Positions 25,355-35,119 of a DNA stretch of 64,000 bases are shown one piece after another. The stretch's first letter is position 1; each line of letters begins with the position of its first letter. The notes below the pieces were generated by a model. That model worked only from the letters and a program-made list of their open reading frames with translations, did no database searches and was not told the DNA's origin. Source of the stretch: Lysobacter sp. (GTDB lineage: Bacteria > Pseudomonadota > Gammaproteobacteria > Xanthomonadales > Xanthomonadaceae); the NCBI GenBank assembly GCA_011526085.1, contig WYBC01000039.1, forward strand, positions 124,001 to 188,000, written 5' to 3'. Both the position numbers and the translations under genes were made by a program.

Positions 25355-25768
25355 ATGGTGTTCGCGCTCGCGGCACTCGTCCTGGCGCCGGCGGTGTCGG
25401 CGCAGCGGGTCTGGACCTCTCCCGCACCCGCACCGGCCGCACCGACGACGGTGCCATTGCCCGGTCCGCCCGCGGTGTCGGGCGGCACGCCGCAGGGCAC
25501 CGGCGACTACCTCTCGCGCATGGACGCGGACCGCGATGGCAAGGTCGCGCTGGTCGAATATCAGGATTGGCTGAGTTACGCCTTCGACGGCATGGATCGC
25601 AACCGCGACGGCACGCTGACGCCGGACGAACAGCCGGGCGGCCGCGGGCAGACGCTCACCCGCGAGGCCCACCGCGCGCGCCTGGCCGAACGCTTCCGCC
25701 GCCAGGATATCGACCACAGCGGATTCCTCGACGCGAAGGAACTGGCGGCACCGCCGCAGGGGCGCTGA
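25355..25768 (+). CDS. Secreted EF-hand protein
   Basis: Encodes 137 aa with signal peptide MVFALAALVLAPAVSA. After a Pro-rich linker come three EF-hand calcium loops: DADRDGKVALVE, DRNRDGTLTPDE and DIDHSGFLDAKE, each with acidic residues at positions 1, 3, 5 and 12. The protein probably binds calcium in the periplasm or outside. A GTG at 25334 is an alternative start adding seven residues. It follows the desaturase gene by 47 bp on the same strand and may be co-transcribed. A second EF-hand gene with similar design is at 29795. Confidence 0.82.
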   Translation: MVFALAALVLAPAVSAQRVWTSPAPAPAAPTTVPLPGPPAVSGGTPQGTGDYLSRMDADRDGKVALVEYQDWLSYAFDGMDRNRDGTLTPDEQPGGRGQTLTREAHRARLAERFRRQDIDHSGFLDAKELAAPPQGR

Positions 25769-25808
25769 GCGCGCGATCGCATTGGCAAAGATCTGTAGGA
25801 GCGCCCAT

Positions 25809-25885
25809 CTGTAGGAGCGCCGGAAGGCGCGACAGGCTGCGGAAACTCTTTCCGTCATCGGTCGCGCCTTCCGGCGCTCCTACAG
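25809..25885. repeat. Palindromic repeat, CTGTAGGAGCGCC type
   Basis: Inverted arms of 25 bp (beginning CTGTAGGAGCGCCGGAAGGC at 25809 and ending GCCTTCCGGCGCTCCTACAG at 25885) flank a 27-bp loop. A partial extra copy of the arm start lies at 25793-25805. This is a REP-like dispersed element; the arms could form a long stem in RNA. Confidence 0.85.
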
Positions 25886-25913
25886 GGGCTGCGGCCACAT
25901 GCCCGGCGGGGCC

Positions 25914-25980
25914 GGTAGAGCGGCCTTCAGGCCGCTGACCCATCTCGCGCAAAATCCAGCGGCCTGAAGGCCGCTCTACC
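25914..25980. repeat. Palindromic repeat, GGTAGAGCGGCC type (second copy)
   Basis: Arms GGTAGAGCGGCCTTCAGGCC and its complement ending GGCCGCTCTACC surround a loop of about 21 bp. It is the same family as 16290-16382, here better preserved, and stands beside the other palindrome between two convergent genes. Confidence 0.85.
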
Positions 25981-26009
25981 GATGCGGCCGGTCGATTTTG
26001 CTCAGCCGC

Positions 26010-26879
26010 TCACATCGCCACGCCCGGCGGCTCGCCCGGTGCGGCCACGTCCGCGGCGCCCAGCATCTGCTTCCAGGCGAAATACATCGCGCCGGCGATG
26101 AAGCAGATGAAGAAGCCGTTCATCAGCGCATTGCCGACCAGCGTCGCGGTCTGGCCGAAGACCAGCTGGGCGATGCCGATCACGATGCCGGCGCCGATGC
26201 CGGCGGCGAACAGGATCACGAACGCGAGCACCATGAACACGATCAGCGCCGGCAGGTTGCGCACGCACGCGGTGAAGCTGCGCTTCATCGCGGGCACCAG
26301 GCGCACGTCGTTGAACAGCATGTCCGGCACCACCGTGAGGGTGAGCAACAGCGACAGGAAGCCGATGCCCAGCGCCAGCACCATCCACAGGAACAAGCGG
26401 CCCGCCGGCAGATCGAGGAACAACTGCGGATCGACCTGGCCGCCGGTCTGGGCTTCCGTCTGGATCTTCAGCATCAGCGCCGACAGCTTGTCGAGGTTCT
26501 CCTGGCCCACCATGACGTACAGCAGTCCGAAGATGAGGAACAGCACCGCGAACTGCGGGATCAGCGTGGTCAGCAGGCGCGCGGCCTTGCCGGTGCGGAT
26601 CGACGCCAGCAGATGCGCCGGCGCCGCGCTGCGGCCTTCGGCGACTTCATGGGCGGCGAAGATCATGCCGGCCATCAGCAGCGGGCCGAGCACGATGAAC
26701 ACCAGTTGCAGCGCCTTCGCCATCGGCGGCGCCGCGCCGGAGACCAGCACCACGATCAGCCAGAGCACGGCGTAGATCACCGCCAGCAGGCCGAAGCCCA
26801 TCGGCGATTTCTTCAGCAGCCGGAACGCGTCCAGCAGCCATTCCGCGCCGGCGGCCGCCGGTACCTTGCGAATCTCCAT
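26010..26879 (-). CDS. BPSS1780-like multi-pass membrane protein
   Basis: Encodes 289 aa with about six hydrophobic segments (for example [75 protein letters not shown]). The N-terminus [29 protein letters not shown] is characteristic of a family often annotated BPSS1780. No transport or enzyme motif is visible. The gene lies 50 bp downstream of the glutamine amidotransferase gene on the same strand and may be co-transcribed with it. Function unknown. Confidence 0.7.
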   Translation of the reverse strand: MEIRKVPAAAGAEWLLDAFRLLKKSPMGFGLLAVIYAVLWLIVVLVSGAAPPMAKALQLVFIVLGPLLMAGMIFAAHEVAEGRSAAPAHLLASIRTGKAARLLTTLIPQFAVLFLIFGLLYVMVGQENLDKLSALMLKIQTEAQTGGQVDPQLFLDLPAGRLFLWMVLALGIGFLSLLLTLTVVPDMLFNDVRLVPAMKRSFTACVRNLPALIVFMVLAFVILFAAGIGAGIVIGIAQLVFGQTATLVGNALMNGFFICFIAGAMYFAWKQMLGAADVAAPGEPPGVAM

Positions 26880-26929
26880 GCCTCTCCTCGTCGTGTCGTG
26901 TGGGTGCGGAAAAAAAGGGTGCGGGGACG

Positions 26930-27667
26930 TCAGTGGCCGCGCAGCGTCGCCGCGTGGCGGACGAAGCGGCGCAGCACGCCGCGGGCCGCCGGCGTCGGTT
27001 TCACGTCCTGCGCCATGCGCCGGTGGCACCGGCCTTCGCGCTGCAGCGCGTCGCGCCGCGCGTGCACGTAGCCGCGCATGTGCGCGGCGCTGAATTCGGG
27101 GTGGAACTGCACGCCCCAGGCATGATCGCGCCAGCGAAAGGCCTGGCAGGCGTCCTGCTCGGACTTCGCCAGCACCGCGGCGTCGGCCGGCGGCCGCAGC
27201 ACGGTCTGCAGATGAGTGACCTGCGCCGCGAACCGCGTCGGCAGCCGCGCGAACAGGACGTCCTGCGCCGCTTCCGGGTGCAGTTCCACCGGCACCGTGC
27301 CCATCTCGCGGCCGGTCGGGTTGTCGCCGACCTCGCCGCCGAGGGCATGCGCGATCAGCTGGTGGCCGTAGCAGATGCCGAACACCGGCAACCCCGCGTC
27401 AAGGCCGTCCCGCAGCCAGTCGGCGGTGCGTTCGCTCCAGCCGTGGCGGTCGGTGACCATCGCCCCGGAGCCGGTGATCAGCACACCGGCGTATCCGGCG
27501 TGCCCGGGCAGCGGGTCCCCGGCTTCGACGTTGACCACCGTGGCCTGGTCGGCGCGCAGGCCGGCGGCGACGCGGATCCAGTGCGGAAAGCGCCCGTGCC
27601 GACGCATGCTGGCGACGGGCTGGCCGGTTTCGATGATCAGGAACTGCGGGTCGGTCTTCGTGTTCAC
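26930..27667 (-). CDS. Class I glutamine amidotransferase
   Basis: A 245-aa stand-alone GATase1 domain related to the GuaA amidotransferase half. The nucleophile elbow is GICYGHQ, the catalytic His lies in GVQFHPEF, and the oxyanion part in ITGSGAMV. Such stand-alone proteins release ammonia from glutamine or act as gamma-glutamyl hydrolases; the acceptor is unknown. The start is a GTG at 27667 because no ATG precedes the conserved PQFLIIETG strand. It is divergent from glyQ with about 80 bp between starts. Confidence 0.85.
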   Translation of the reverse strand: MNTKTDPQFLIIETGQPVASMRRHGRFPHWIRVAAGLRADQATVVNVEAGDPLPGHAGYAGVLITGSGAMVTDRHGWSERTADWLRDGLDAGLPVFGICYGHQLIAHALGGEVGDNPTGREMGTVPVELHPEAAQDVLFARLPTRFAAQVTHLQTVLRPPADAAVLAKSEQDACQAFRWRDHAWGVQFHPEFSAAHMRGYVHARRDALQREGRCHRRMAQDVKPTPAARGVLRRFVRHAATLRGH

Positions 27668-27712
27668 GGCGGGCTCGCGGCGGGCGCGGCATGGGCGGCG
27701 GGACGTGGCCCT

Positions 27713-27718
27713 TATACT
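27713..27718 (+). promoter_or_regulatory. -10 box for glyQ
   Basis: TATACT, a strong -10 match, lies 31 bp before the glyQ ATG (27749) in the divergent region. No matching -35 is seen 17 bp upstream. Confidence 0.45.
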
Positions 27719-27748
27719 ACCCAGTCCCCACACCGCCAGCGCCTTTCC

Positions 27749-28689
<941 letters not shown>

Positions 28690-28693
<4 letters not shown>

Positions 28694-29361
28694 CGACCGG
28701 CGGCGGCGACACGATCCTCATCGGCATGTACGACTCGCCGTTCGTGCGCCGGGTCGCGATCAGCCTGGATCTGCTGGGCATGCCGTTCGAACACCGCGAC
28801 TGGTCGGTGGGCCGCGATTTCGACCGCATCCGCGCATACAGCCCGCTCGGCCGCGTGCCGGTGCTGGTGCCGGTGGACGGCGAGCCGCTGACGGAGTCGG
28901 CGATGATCCTCGAACACCTCGACGATCTGGTCGGCCCGGAACGCGCGCTGATGCCGCCGCCCGGCCCCGACCGTCGCGCCGCGCTGCGTCTGCTCGCCTT
29001 CGCCACCGGTGCCGCCGAGAAGGCGATCCAGATCGTCGGCGAACGCGTGTTCCGGCCGGAAGAGAAATGGCATCCGCCGTATCTCGAACGCTGTCGCACG
29101 CAGATGCGCGGCGCGCTGGCCGAGCTGGACAAGGCCTGCGCCGCAGCGGCGGATCGCGAATGGCTGATCGGAGACCGCATCGGCACCGCCGACATCACCG
29201 TCGCCTGCTTCTCCACCTATGCCCGCGAAGCCGTGCCCGAGCCGCTGGACGCCTTCCCGGCGCTGCAGGCGCGGGTCGCGCGCTGCGAAGCGATGCCGGT
29301 GTTCCGCCGCTACTACGCGCCGTTCTTCCAGCCCTCGGCCACCGGAGCGCCGGCGGCGTGA
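28690..29361 (+). CDS. Glutathione S-transferase family protein
   Basis: A 223-aa protein with an N-terminal thioredoxin-like domain ([30 protein letters not shown], then GRVPVLV and the glutathione gamma-Glu contact LTESAMI) and a C-terminal all-helical domain ([17 protein letters not shown]). Probable detoxification or thiol transferase in the cytoplasm; substrate unknown. The ATG at 28690 overlaps glyQ and the stop overlaps the cupin gene's GTG (GTGA), so glyQ, this gene and the cupin gene are translationally coupled. Confidence 0.9.
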
Positions 29362-29693
29362 ATCCGCTGCCGTCGCGGCTGACCCCGGATCTGGTCGACC
29401 ATCTCGGCGACCACCCGAGATTCGCGGCGGTCTTCGCGCACGGCAGCCTGGAAGTCGAACTCTACGCCCCGCGCGGTCACGACCCGCAGACGCCGCACGC
29501 GCGCGACGAGGTCTACGTGGTCGTCGCCGGCCACGGCAGATTCTTCTGCGACGGCGAGACCCGCGATTTCGCGCCGGGCGAACTGCTGTTCGTGCCGGCC
29601 GGCATGGCGCACCACTTCCTCGACTTCAGCGACGATTTCGTCACCTGGGTGCTGTTCTACGGCCCCGAGGGCGGCGAGGCCGGCCAGGGCTGA
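29358..29693 (+). CDS. Single-domain cupin protein
   Basis: An 111-aa cupin starting at a GTG that overlaps the GST stop. Cupin motif 1 is seen around HARDEVYVVVAGHGRFFCDGE (metal ligands H and E) and motif 2 in PAGMAHHFLDF. The small beta barrel probably binds a metal and a small ligand; without further domains its reaction cannot be named. Position suggests a role linked to the GST rather than to tRNA charging. Confidence 0.85.
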   Translation: MNPLPSRLTPDLVDHLGDHPRFAAVFAHGSLEVELYAPRGHDPQTPHARDEVYVVVAGHGRFFCDGETRDFAPGELLFVPAGMAHHFLDFSDDFVTWVLFYGPEGGEAGQG

Positions 29694-29794
29694 GTCCGTG
29701 CTGGCAAGCGCGCCGGCACAGGAGTAGCGTTGGCCCCGCGGGGCTGTGGGAACGGCCCGTCTTCGGGTCGTCGGCTTCGCTGGGAGGCACCGTC

Positions 29795-30196
29795 ATGAAA
29801 CCCGTGTTCGCATTGGCCGCGGCGACGGCCGCGGTGTTGCTGGGGTCGGTCGCGCCCGTGGGCGCGAAAGGACCGCCGCCGATCGGCAGCATTCCGCTGG
29901 GCGAGGTCATCGCGACCCTCGACCGCAACGGCAACGGTTGCATCGATCTGGAAGAAGGCCGCAACTACGTCAGCCGCCGTTTCCACGCGCTGGATCGCAA
30001 CGACGACGACAGCATCGACGCCGTCGAAGCCCCGCCGATGGCCGGCGAAACCAGCGAGTCCCGACCGATCGCCCTCACCGACTGGCAGGACGCCTATCAC
30101 GCGCGGTTCGACGCCTTCGACGCCGACCGCAGCGGCTGCCTCAGCCTCGACGAAATCAAGGCCGGCCGCAGCGCCGCCGACGCAGGAGGACGCTGA
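29795..30196 (+). CDS. Secreted EF-hand protein (second)
   Basis: Encodes 133 aa; start at 29795 is supported by GGGAGG nine bases upstream and a signal peptide (MKPVFALAAATAAVLLGSVAPVGAKG). Three EF-hand loops follow: DRNGNGCIDLEE, DRNDDDSIDAVE and DADRSGCLSLDE. Two loops contain a Cys, which might form a disulfide. Probably a periplasmic calcium-binding protein similar in design to the one at 25355. The next gene starts two bases after its stop. Confidence 0.85.
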   Translation: MKPVFALAAATAAVLLGSVAPVGAKGPPPIGSIPLGEVIATLDRNGNGCIDLEEGRNYVSRRFHALDRNDDDSIDAVEAPPMAGETSESRPIALTDWQDAYHARFDAFDADRSGCLSLDEIKAGRSAADAGGR

Positions 30197-30197
30197 C

Positions 30198-30863
30198 ATG
30201 CGCATCGATCGCTTCCGCTTCCACACGCTCGGCGCGCTCGCGGCCCTGCTGCTGCTCGCCGCCGGCAGTGCCGCCGCGCAGAGCACGATCCGCTGCGAAT
30301 CGCAGGACGGCCGCTACCAGTCCTGCGCCGCCAACACCTCGGGCGGCGTCTATCTCTCGCGCCAGCTCAGCCAGCAGGGCTGCTGGCAGAACGACACCTG
30401 GGGCTACGATCGCAACCGCGTCTGGGTCACCCGCGGCTGCCGCGCCGAATTCCGGGTCGGGTCCAGCTACACCGGCAGCCGTTCCGGCAGCAGCGACGGC
30501 GCCAAGGTCGCCGGCGTCGTGATCCTCGGCGCCATCGCCGCCGCGGCCATCGCCAACCGGAACCGCGACGACCACCACGACCGATACGACCGCGACGATT
30601 ACCGTCACGACTACCGCAACGATTACGACTACGGCTATGGCGACGGCTACTACGGCGGCGGCAACCGCAACGGCCGCGAGTTCACCTGCGCCTCGAAGGA
30701 CGGCCGCATGGCCTGGTGCGGCCAGCAGGTCGGCCGCCGCGATCAGGTCGAGGTCCGCCGCCAGCTCAGCAATTCGCCCTGCAACTACGGGCGCAGCTGG
30801 GGCGTCGACAACGGCCGGGTCTGGGTCGACGACGGTTGTCGCGCGATCTTCGTCGTCTACTGA
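30198..30863 (+). CDS. DUF3011-type secreted protein
   Basis: Encodes 221 aa with signal peptide (ALAALLLLAAGSAAAQ). Two copies of a DUF3011-like motif frame the protein: CESQDGRYQSCAANT...QLSQQGCWQNDTWGY...WVTRGCRAEF and CASKDGRMAWCGQQV...QLSNSPCNYGRSWGV...WVDDGCRAIF; the paired Cys suggest disulfides outside the cytoplasm. Between them lies a hydrophobic stretch (AGVVILGAIAAAAIA) and a low-complexity D/Y/R/H/G region (about 124-154). Function unknown; these proteins are common in Xanthomonadaceae. Starts two bases after the EF-hand gene and so is in its operon. Confidence 0.85.
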   Translation: MRIDRFRFHTLGALAALLLLAAGSAAAQSTIRCESQDGRYQSCAANTSGGVYLSRQLSQQGCWQNDTWGYDRNRVWVTRGCRAEFRVGSSYTGSRSGSSDGAKVAGVVILGAIAAAAIANRNRDDHHDRYDRDDYRHDYRNDYDYGYGDGYYGGGNRNGREFTCASKDGRMAWCGQQVGRRDQVEVRRQLSNSPCNYGRSWGVDNGRVWVDDGCRAIFVVY

Positions 30864-30905
30864 GGCCGGGGGCCTGGGCCCGGACCGGGGTTCGTCCATC
30901 CCGCG

Positions 30906-30928
30906 GGGTCGGTTAAAGTAGCCGACCC
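30906..30928 (+). promoter_or_regulatory. Hairpin with embedded -10-like box before glyS
   Basis: GGGTCGG/CCGACCC form a 7-bp stem around TTAAAGTAG. TAAAGT could be a -10 box for glyS, whose start is about 80 bp on; alternatively the hairpin ends the upstream operon. There is no T-run. Confidence 0.3.
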
Positions 30929-31006
30929 GCGGAAACGCCGGGCAGTGCGCCGTCGCAGGCCGCTGCCCCCGCGTTCGCGGCGCCCCCGTAGCCATTGGAT
31001 TCCAGC

Positions 31007-33343
31007 GTGAGCGGTCTGACCCCACTTCTGATCGAACTCGGCACCGAAGAACTGCCGGTCAAAGCCCTTCCCGGACTGGCCCAGGCGCTGTTCGACGGCA
31101 TCATCGACGCGCTGACCAGGCGCGGCATCGCCTTCGACCGCGACGGCGCCAAACCGCTGTACACCCCGCGCCGGCTCGCCGTGCGGCTGCCGGGCGTCGC
31201 CGCCGAACAGCCCGAACAGCACAGCGAAGTGCTGGGCCCCTACCTCAACATCGCGCTCGACGCCGAAGGCAAGCCGACCCGGGCGCTGGACGGCTTCGCC
31301 GCGAAGGCCGGCGTCGACTGGACCGCGCTGGAGAAGACCATCGACAACAAGGGCGAGCGCTTCGTCCATCGCGCGGTGAAACCCGGCGCGAAGACCGCCG
31401 CGCTGCTGCCGGAGATCCTGGCCGAAGCCCTCGCCGGCATGCCGATTCCCAAGCCCATGCGCTGGGGCTCCCACGAATACGGCTTCGCCCGCCCCGCGCA
31501 CTGGCTGGTGCTGCTGCTGGGCGATCAGGTCGTCGACGCCGAAGTGATGGGCATCAAGGCCGACCGCATGAGCCGCGGCCACCGCTTCCATCACGAGAAG
31601 ACCGTGTGGATCTCCTCGGCCGACGACTACGTCGACGCGCTGCGCGCCGCGAAAGTGCTGGTCGATCCCGAAGAACGCCGCGCCCGCGTCGTCGCCGAGG
31701 TCGAAGCCGCCGCGGCGACGGTCGGCGGCCGCGCGCGAGTGACGGACGACAACCTCGAACAGGTGCAGTGTCTGGTCGAATGGCCCAAGGCCGTGCTGTG
31801 CGCGTTCGAACGCGAATTCCTCGCGGTGCCGCAGGAAGCGCTGATCGCGACGATGGAAGCCAACCAGAAGTTCTTCCCGGTGCTCGACGCCGAGGGCCGG
31901 CTCACCGAACACTTCATCGGCATCGCCAACATCGAATCGAAGGACGAAAGCGAAGTCCGCAAGGGCTACGAACGCGTGATCCGTCCGCGCTTCGCCGACG
32001 CCAAGTTCTTCTTCGACGAGGATCTGAAGCAGGGCCTCGCGTCGATGAACGAAGGCCTGAAGACCGTGACTTACCAAGCCAAGCTCGGCACCGTCGCCGA
32101 CAAGGTCGCGCGCGTCGCCGCGCTCGCGGAAAGCATCGCTGCGGGAGTCGGCGTCGATCCGAAGCTCGCGAAGCGTGCGGCCAAGCTGGCCAAGGCCGAT
32201 CTGCAGTCGCGCATGGTCAACGAATTTCCGGAACTGCAGGGCATCGCGGGGCGTTACTACGCGATGCACGACGAGTCGCTGGTCGATCTGTCCGCCGACC
32301 AGCGGAGGCAGCTGGCGGATGCGATCGACGAAGCTTACATGCCGCGCTTCGCGGGCGACGACATCGCGCCGAGCAAGCTGGGGCAGGTGCTGGCGATCGC
32401 GGAACGGCTGGATACGTTGGCGGGTGGGTTCGCTGCGGGCCTGCAGCCGACGGGCAACAAGGATCCGTTCTCGCTGCGGCGAAACGCTTTAGGCCTCGCC
32501 CGCACGCTGATCGAAGGTGGAAATGACAATAGCCTCTGGGACTTGATCGCTGGAGCTGACGATATTGTTTCCTTTGCACCTACGCTCACGGAACATCGGA
32601 GACGAGAAGCTGCAAAAGTCGAAGCGGAGGGGCGTGGCGTTGTCGTCGCCGGCACGATCCCTGTTGTTGGCGGATACACCTTGGAAGAGTTGCGTACGCT
32701 CTACGACTTCATCCTCGACCGCCTCCGCGCCTACTACGCCGATCAGGGCGTCACCCCGCAGCAGTTCGAGGCCGTGGCCGCGCTGATGGGTCCGGTCGCG
32801 ACTCGCGTCGCTCCCACAGGGGAAGCGCAGGCTGTTGTGGGAGCGACGCAAGTCGCGACGGCTCTTGCGCCGCAAGACTCCCAGCCGCACGCGCGGCCCA
32901 CGCACTCCGGGGCCTCATCTTTGTCGGGGGCGGGCTCCCTGCTCGACTTCGACCGCCGCCTCAAGGCCATCGGCGAATTCGCGAAGCTGCCGGAGGCCGA
33001 AGCCCTGGCCGCGGCGAACAAGCGCATCCGCAACATCCTCAGGAAGGCCGACATCGCGATCCCCGCGACGGTCGACACCGCGCTGTTCGCCGAAGACGCC
33101 GAACGCGATCTGCACGCCGCGGTCGAGCAGGCCATCGCCGACACCGATGCGGCGCTGAAGACCCGCGACTATGTCGCGGTGCTCGGCCGCCTCGCGCGCC
33201 TGCGTCCGGCGGTCGACACCTTCTTCGACAAGGTGATGGTCAACGCCGACGACGCGGCCGTGCGCGGCAACCGCCTCGCCCTGCTGCAGCGCCTCGCCGA
33301 CCGCCTCGGCAGCGTCGCCGCGATCGAGCATCTGTCGGTCTGA
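31007..33343 (+). CDS. glyS: Glycyl-tRNA synthetase beta subunit with in-frame insertions
   Basis: The tRNA-binding beta subunit of glycyl-tRNA synthetase. Start chosen at a GTG giving [23 protein letters not shown], the family N-terminus; a TTG at 30995 is an alternative. Conserved blocks include [27 protein letters not shown]-like [27 protein letters not shown] and the C-terminal [11 protein letters not shown] and NRLALL. At 778 aa it is some 80 longer than related proteins as I remember them. Two extra stretches explain this: an AT-richer one at about 32515-32695 (about 20 extra residues before YDFILDRL), and one of about 46 residues at 32791-32935 containing a palindromic repeat. The reading frame remains open through both. 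Confidence 0.95.
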   Translation: MSGLTPLLIELGTEELPVKALPGLAQALFDGIIDALTRRGIAFDRDGAKPLYTPRRLAVRLPGVAAEQPEQHSEVLGPYLNIALDAEGKPTRALDGFAAKAGVDWTALEKTIDNKGERFVHRAVKPGAKTAALLPEILAEALAGMPIPKPMRWGSHEYGFARPAHWLVLLLGDQVVDAEVMGIKADRMSRGHRFHHEKTVWISSADDYVDALRAAKVLVDPEERRARVVAEVEAAAATVGGRARVTDDNLEQVQCLVEWPKAVLCAFEREFLAVPQEALIATMEANQKFFPVLDAEGRLTEHFIGIANIESKDESEVRKGYERVIRPRFADAKFFFDEDLKQGLASMNEGLKTVTYQAKLGTVADKVARVAALAESIAAGVGVDPKLAKRAAKLAKADLQSRMVNEFPELQGIAGRYYAMHDESLVDLSADQRRQLADAIDEAYMPRFAGDDIAPSKLGQVLAIAERLDTLAGGFAAGLQPTGNKDPFSLRRNALGLARTLIEGGNDNSLWDLIAGADDIVSFAPTLTEHRRREAAKVEAEGRGVVVAGTIPVVGGYTLEELRTLYDFILDRLRAYYADQGVTPQQFEAVAALMGPVATRVAPTGEAQAVVGATQVATALAPQDSQPHARPTHSGASSLSGAGSLLDFDRRLKAIGEFAKLPEAEALAAANKRIRNILRKADIAIPATVDTALFAEDAERDLHAAVEQAIADTDAALKTRDYVAVLGRLARLRPAVDTFFDKVMVNADDAAVRGNRLALLQRLADRLGSVAAIEHLSV
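32795..32859 (+). repeat. Palindromic GTGGGAGCGAC repeat inside glyS
   Basis: Inverted arms GTCGCGACTCGCGTCGCTCC...CACAG (32795-32819) and TGTGGGAGCGACGCAAGTCG...CGAC (32836-32859) lie in the reading frame and encode the atypical peptide [23 protein letters not shown] single arm of the same family lies intergenically at 33437-33460. Confidence 0.85.
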
Positions 33344-33807
33344 GCCGATCGGTCACGACTCGACCCGCCGGCTGTTGAAAGCCGGCGCTCCGTCGGGCAT
33401 TGCATCAGCCGTTGCCGCGACCTGTCCGTCAGCCCTTGTGGGAGCGACGGAAGTCGCGACGAACGGCGCGGCGAACGCTCCGCGCCGGGATGCGGTCGGG
33501 ACCGCCGTTCCTCCGCCCGGTCAGGCATCCGCCTCCCGGGCCCGGGACGCGGAGCCGGCACTCCATCGTCGCAATCGATCGATCTTTCATCGGTGATCGT
33601 CGCTGTCGATATCGACGACATGCGTTCTGCATGATCGACGGGCCTGCGTCACGGCCCGGCATCGCGCGTCCGCCTACGCGTCGGGGCGCTGGTTAGGATC
33701 GGCCTGCCGCGTCGCGCACGTGGCGCTCCGCGCAGGCGTTCCGGCGCGATCATCCGCCCGGAATGCGGCGTCGGGGCATCCCCGAACCGATCACAGGAGT
33801 GACCACC
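33344..33807. other. Intergenic region with repeat remnants
   Basis: No gene is supported in this 464-bp gap. It holds a GCCGGC...GCCGGC hairpin around TGTTGAAA (33367-33386), one TTGTGGGAGCGAC arm (33437-33460) of the repeat family found in glyS, and a small GTCGATATCGAC palindrome near 33606-33617. The next gene has a clear ribosome-binding site (AGGAG) at 33795-33799. Confidence 0.5.
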
Positions 33808-34212
33808 ATGAAGCGCCTGCTGCCCACCGCCCTCGTCGTCAAACTCTCGGCCCTGCTGCTCGCGCTCGGCGCGTCCGGCGCGGCATCCGCCGCCACCGAG
33901 GCCTACATCGATTGTTCGCTGCAGAGCAATGCCTGCTTCGGCGACGCCTACAGCGATGCCGGACCGGTCACCTTCATGTACCAGTTCGATTACGTCGGCA
34001 TCGACGCCATCTTCCCCGCCGACTGCACCAACCAGACGCACTGCGGCTTCTACTGTCCGCGCTATCCGGGTCCGCTGCAGGCGCGGCTGCTGGTGTTCGA
34101 CGCGAACTTCAACCTCGTGAAGACCACCGAGTGGATGGCGGGCCTGTGCACGCAGCAGGACATCCTCCTGCCCGGCGGTCTGTTGCGGATGCAGCCCGCG
34201 CCCGTGCGCTGA
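33808..34212 (+). CDS. Secreted hypothetical protein, Cys-rich
   Basis: Encodes 134 aa preceded by CAGGAGTGACCACC. A signal peptide (LSALLLALGASGAASA) is followed by a mature part of about 105 residues containing six Cys in pairs (DCSLQSNACFG, DCTNQTHCGFYC, GLC), suggesting disulfide bonds in the periplasm or outside. I recognise no family. Strand-rich phrases such as PVTFMYQFDYVGIDAIF and QARLLVFDANFNLVKTTEWM suggest a small beta domain. It is not clearly linked to its neighbours. Confidence 0.75.
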   Translation: MKRLLPTALVVKLSALLLALGASGAASAATEAYIDCSLQSNACFGDAYSDAGPVTFMYQFDYVGIDAIFPADCTNQTHCGFYCPRYPGPLQARLLVFDANFNLVKTTEWMAGLCTQQDILLPGGLLRMQPAPVR

Positions 34213-34231
34213 GCCATCGCCGGCGCCGGCC

Positions 34232-34261
34232 GCATGCCCGTCGCGGATGCGGCGGGCATGC
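34232..34261 (+). terminator. Hairpin after the Cys-rich secreted gene
   Basis: GCATGCCCG (34232-34240) pairs with CGGGCATGC (34253-34261) across a 12-nt loop, 20 bp after the stop at 34212. No T-run follows, so it is only a possible transcription end. Confidence 0.35.
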
Positions 34262-34401
34262 CGCGCCGTGATTGGCATCAAGGTTTGCGCGCCATGCGAT
34301 GACGCATGATCGGGGTCGAGGGGGAACGACACGGCGATGACCGCCGATTGTCATCTTCTTCGGTTCAAATCCGCCCGGCCGATCCTTTGGAGTACGCGGA
34401 C

Positions 34402-34854
34402 ATGCGCATCGCCACCCTTCTTTCGACGCTCTGCCTCGCCGTCGCGGCGGGGCTTCCCTGCGTGCCCGCGCTCGCCGATGAGCCCGCGCCCTGGGCCGAG
34501 ATCAAGGTCGGCAGCATGGCCGACAAGGATCTGCAGCAGTACGACGTGGTGCTGATGGCCATCAACGGATCGATGGATTTCCGCGACAGCACCCGCTACG
34601 AACTCGCGCCGGGCCGCCACCACTTCCGGCTGGCCAGCACCAAGCGCGGCCGCAGCGGCGAGATGACCGCACGGCCCTTCACCCTCGAGATGAAGCCCTG
34701 CGTGCGCTACGACCTGGTGGCGGACCATGCGCCGGCCGAGTCCGAGGGGGGCTGGCGGATCGTGGTCCGAGCGGAAAGCACCATCAAATCGTGCGCGAAG
34801 AAGTTCGGCGTGCTGCCGGCGACCGTGGAACAGGCGGTCGCCGCCGGCTCCTGA
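34402..34854 (+). CDS. Secreted hypothetical protein, tandem paralogue A
   Basis: Encodes 150 aa with signal peptide ending PALADEP. The mature domain is beta-rich and positively charged: WAEIKVGSMADKD, VVLMAINGSMDFRDS, YELAPGRHHFRLASTKRGRSGEM, CVRYDLVADHA, and ends with IKSCAKKFGVLP. Two Cys could form a disulfide. The phrase YELAPGRHHFRLAST recalls small periplasmic domains of the DUF2846 type, without certainty. The start gives the same length as its paralogue at 35120, about 80 % identical by eye. Function unknown; duplication suggests dosage or specialisation. Confidence 0.75.
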   Translation: MRIATLLSTLCLAVAAGLPCVPALADEPAPWAEIKVGSMADKDLQQYDVVLMAINGSMDFRDSTRYELAPGRHHFRLASTKRGRSGEMTARPFTLEMKPCVRYDLVADHAPAESEGGWRIVVRAESTIKSCAKKFGVLPATVEQAVAAGS

Positions 34855-34875
34855 GGCGATCTCCCGAGGCGATGC

Positions 34876-34921
34876 CGCGCCTGCGTCCGGTGGTCGACAC
34901 CTTTTTCGACAAGGCGATGGT
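34876..34921 (+). pseudogene. Fragment of glyS 3' end
   Basis: These 46 bp match 33195-33240 in glyS with only three differences, all third-position or silent-like transitions, and would encode LRPVVDTFFDKAMV. The fragment is directly followed by GAAGTCGCGACGAACG (34922-34937), which is identical to 33450-33465 just after glyS. So the fragment looks like a deleted copy of the glyS-to-repeat region carried between the two tandem genes. Confidence 0.8.
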
Positions 34922-35119
34922 GAAGTCGCGACGAACGACGTGGCGACACGTCCTTGCGGGGAAACCGGTGGGGGGGTCGCATTCGGCGCCGTGATTGGCA
35001 TCAAGGTTTGCGCACCGCGCGATGCACGCATGGTCGGGGCGACACGACACGGCGGTGACCGCCGGCTATCATCTTCGTCGAGTCGAATCCGCCTGACCGA
35101 GCCTCTGGAGCATATGGAT

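Noticed and set aside
34355-34375. GGTTCAAATCC resembling a tRNA T-loop
   Set aside because: Flanking bases do not form a T-stem, and no acceptor, D or anticodon arm surrounds it. It lies in the leader of a duplicated gene.
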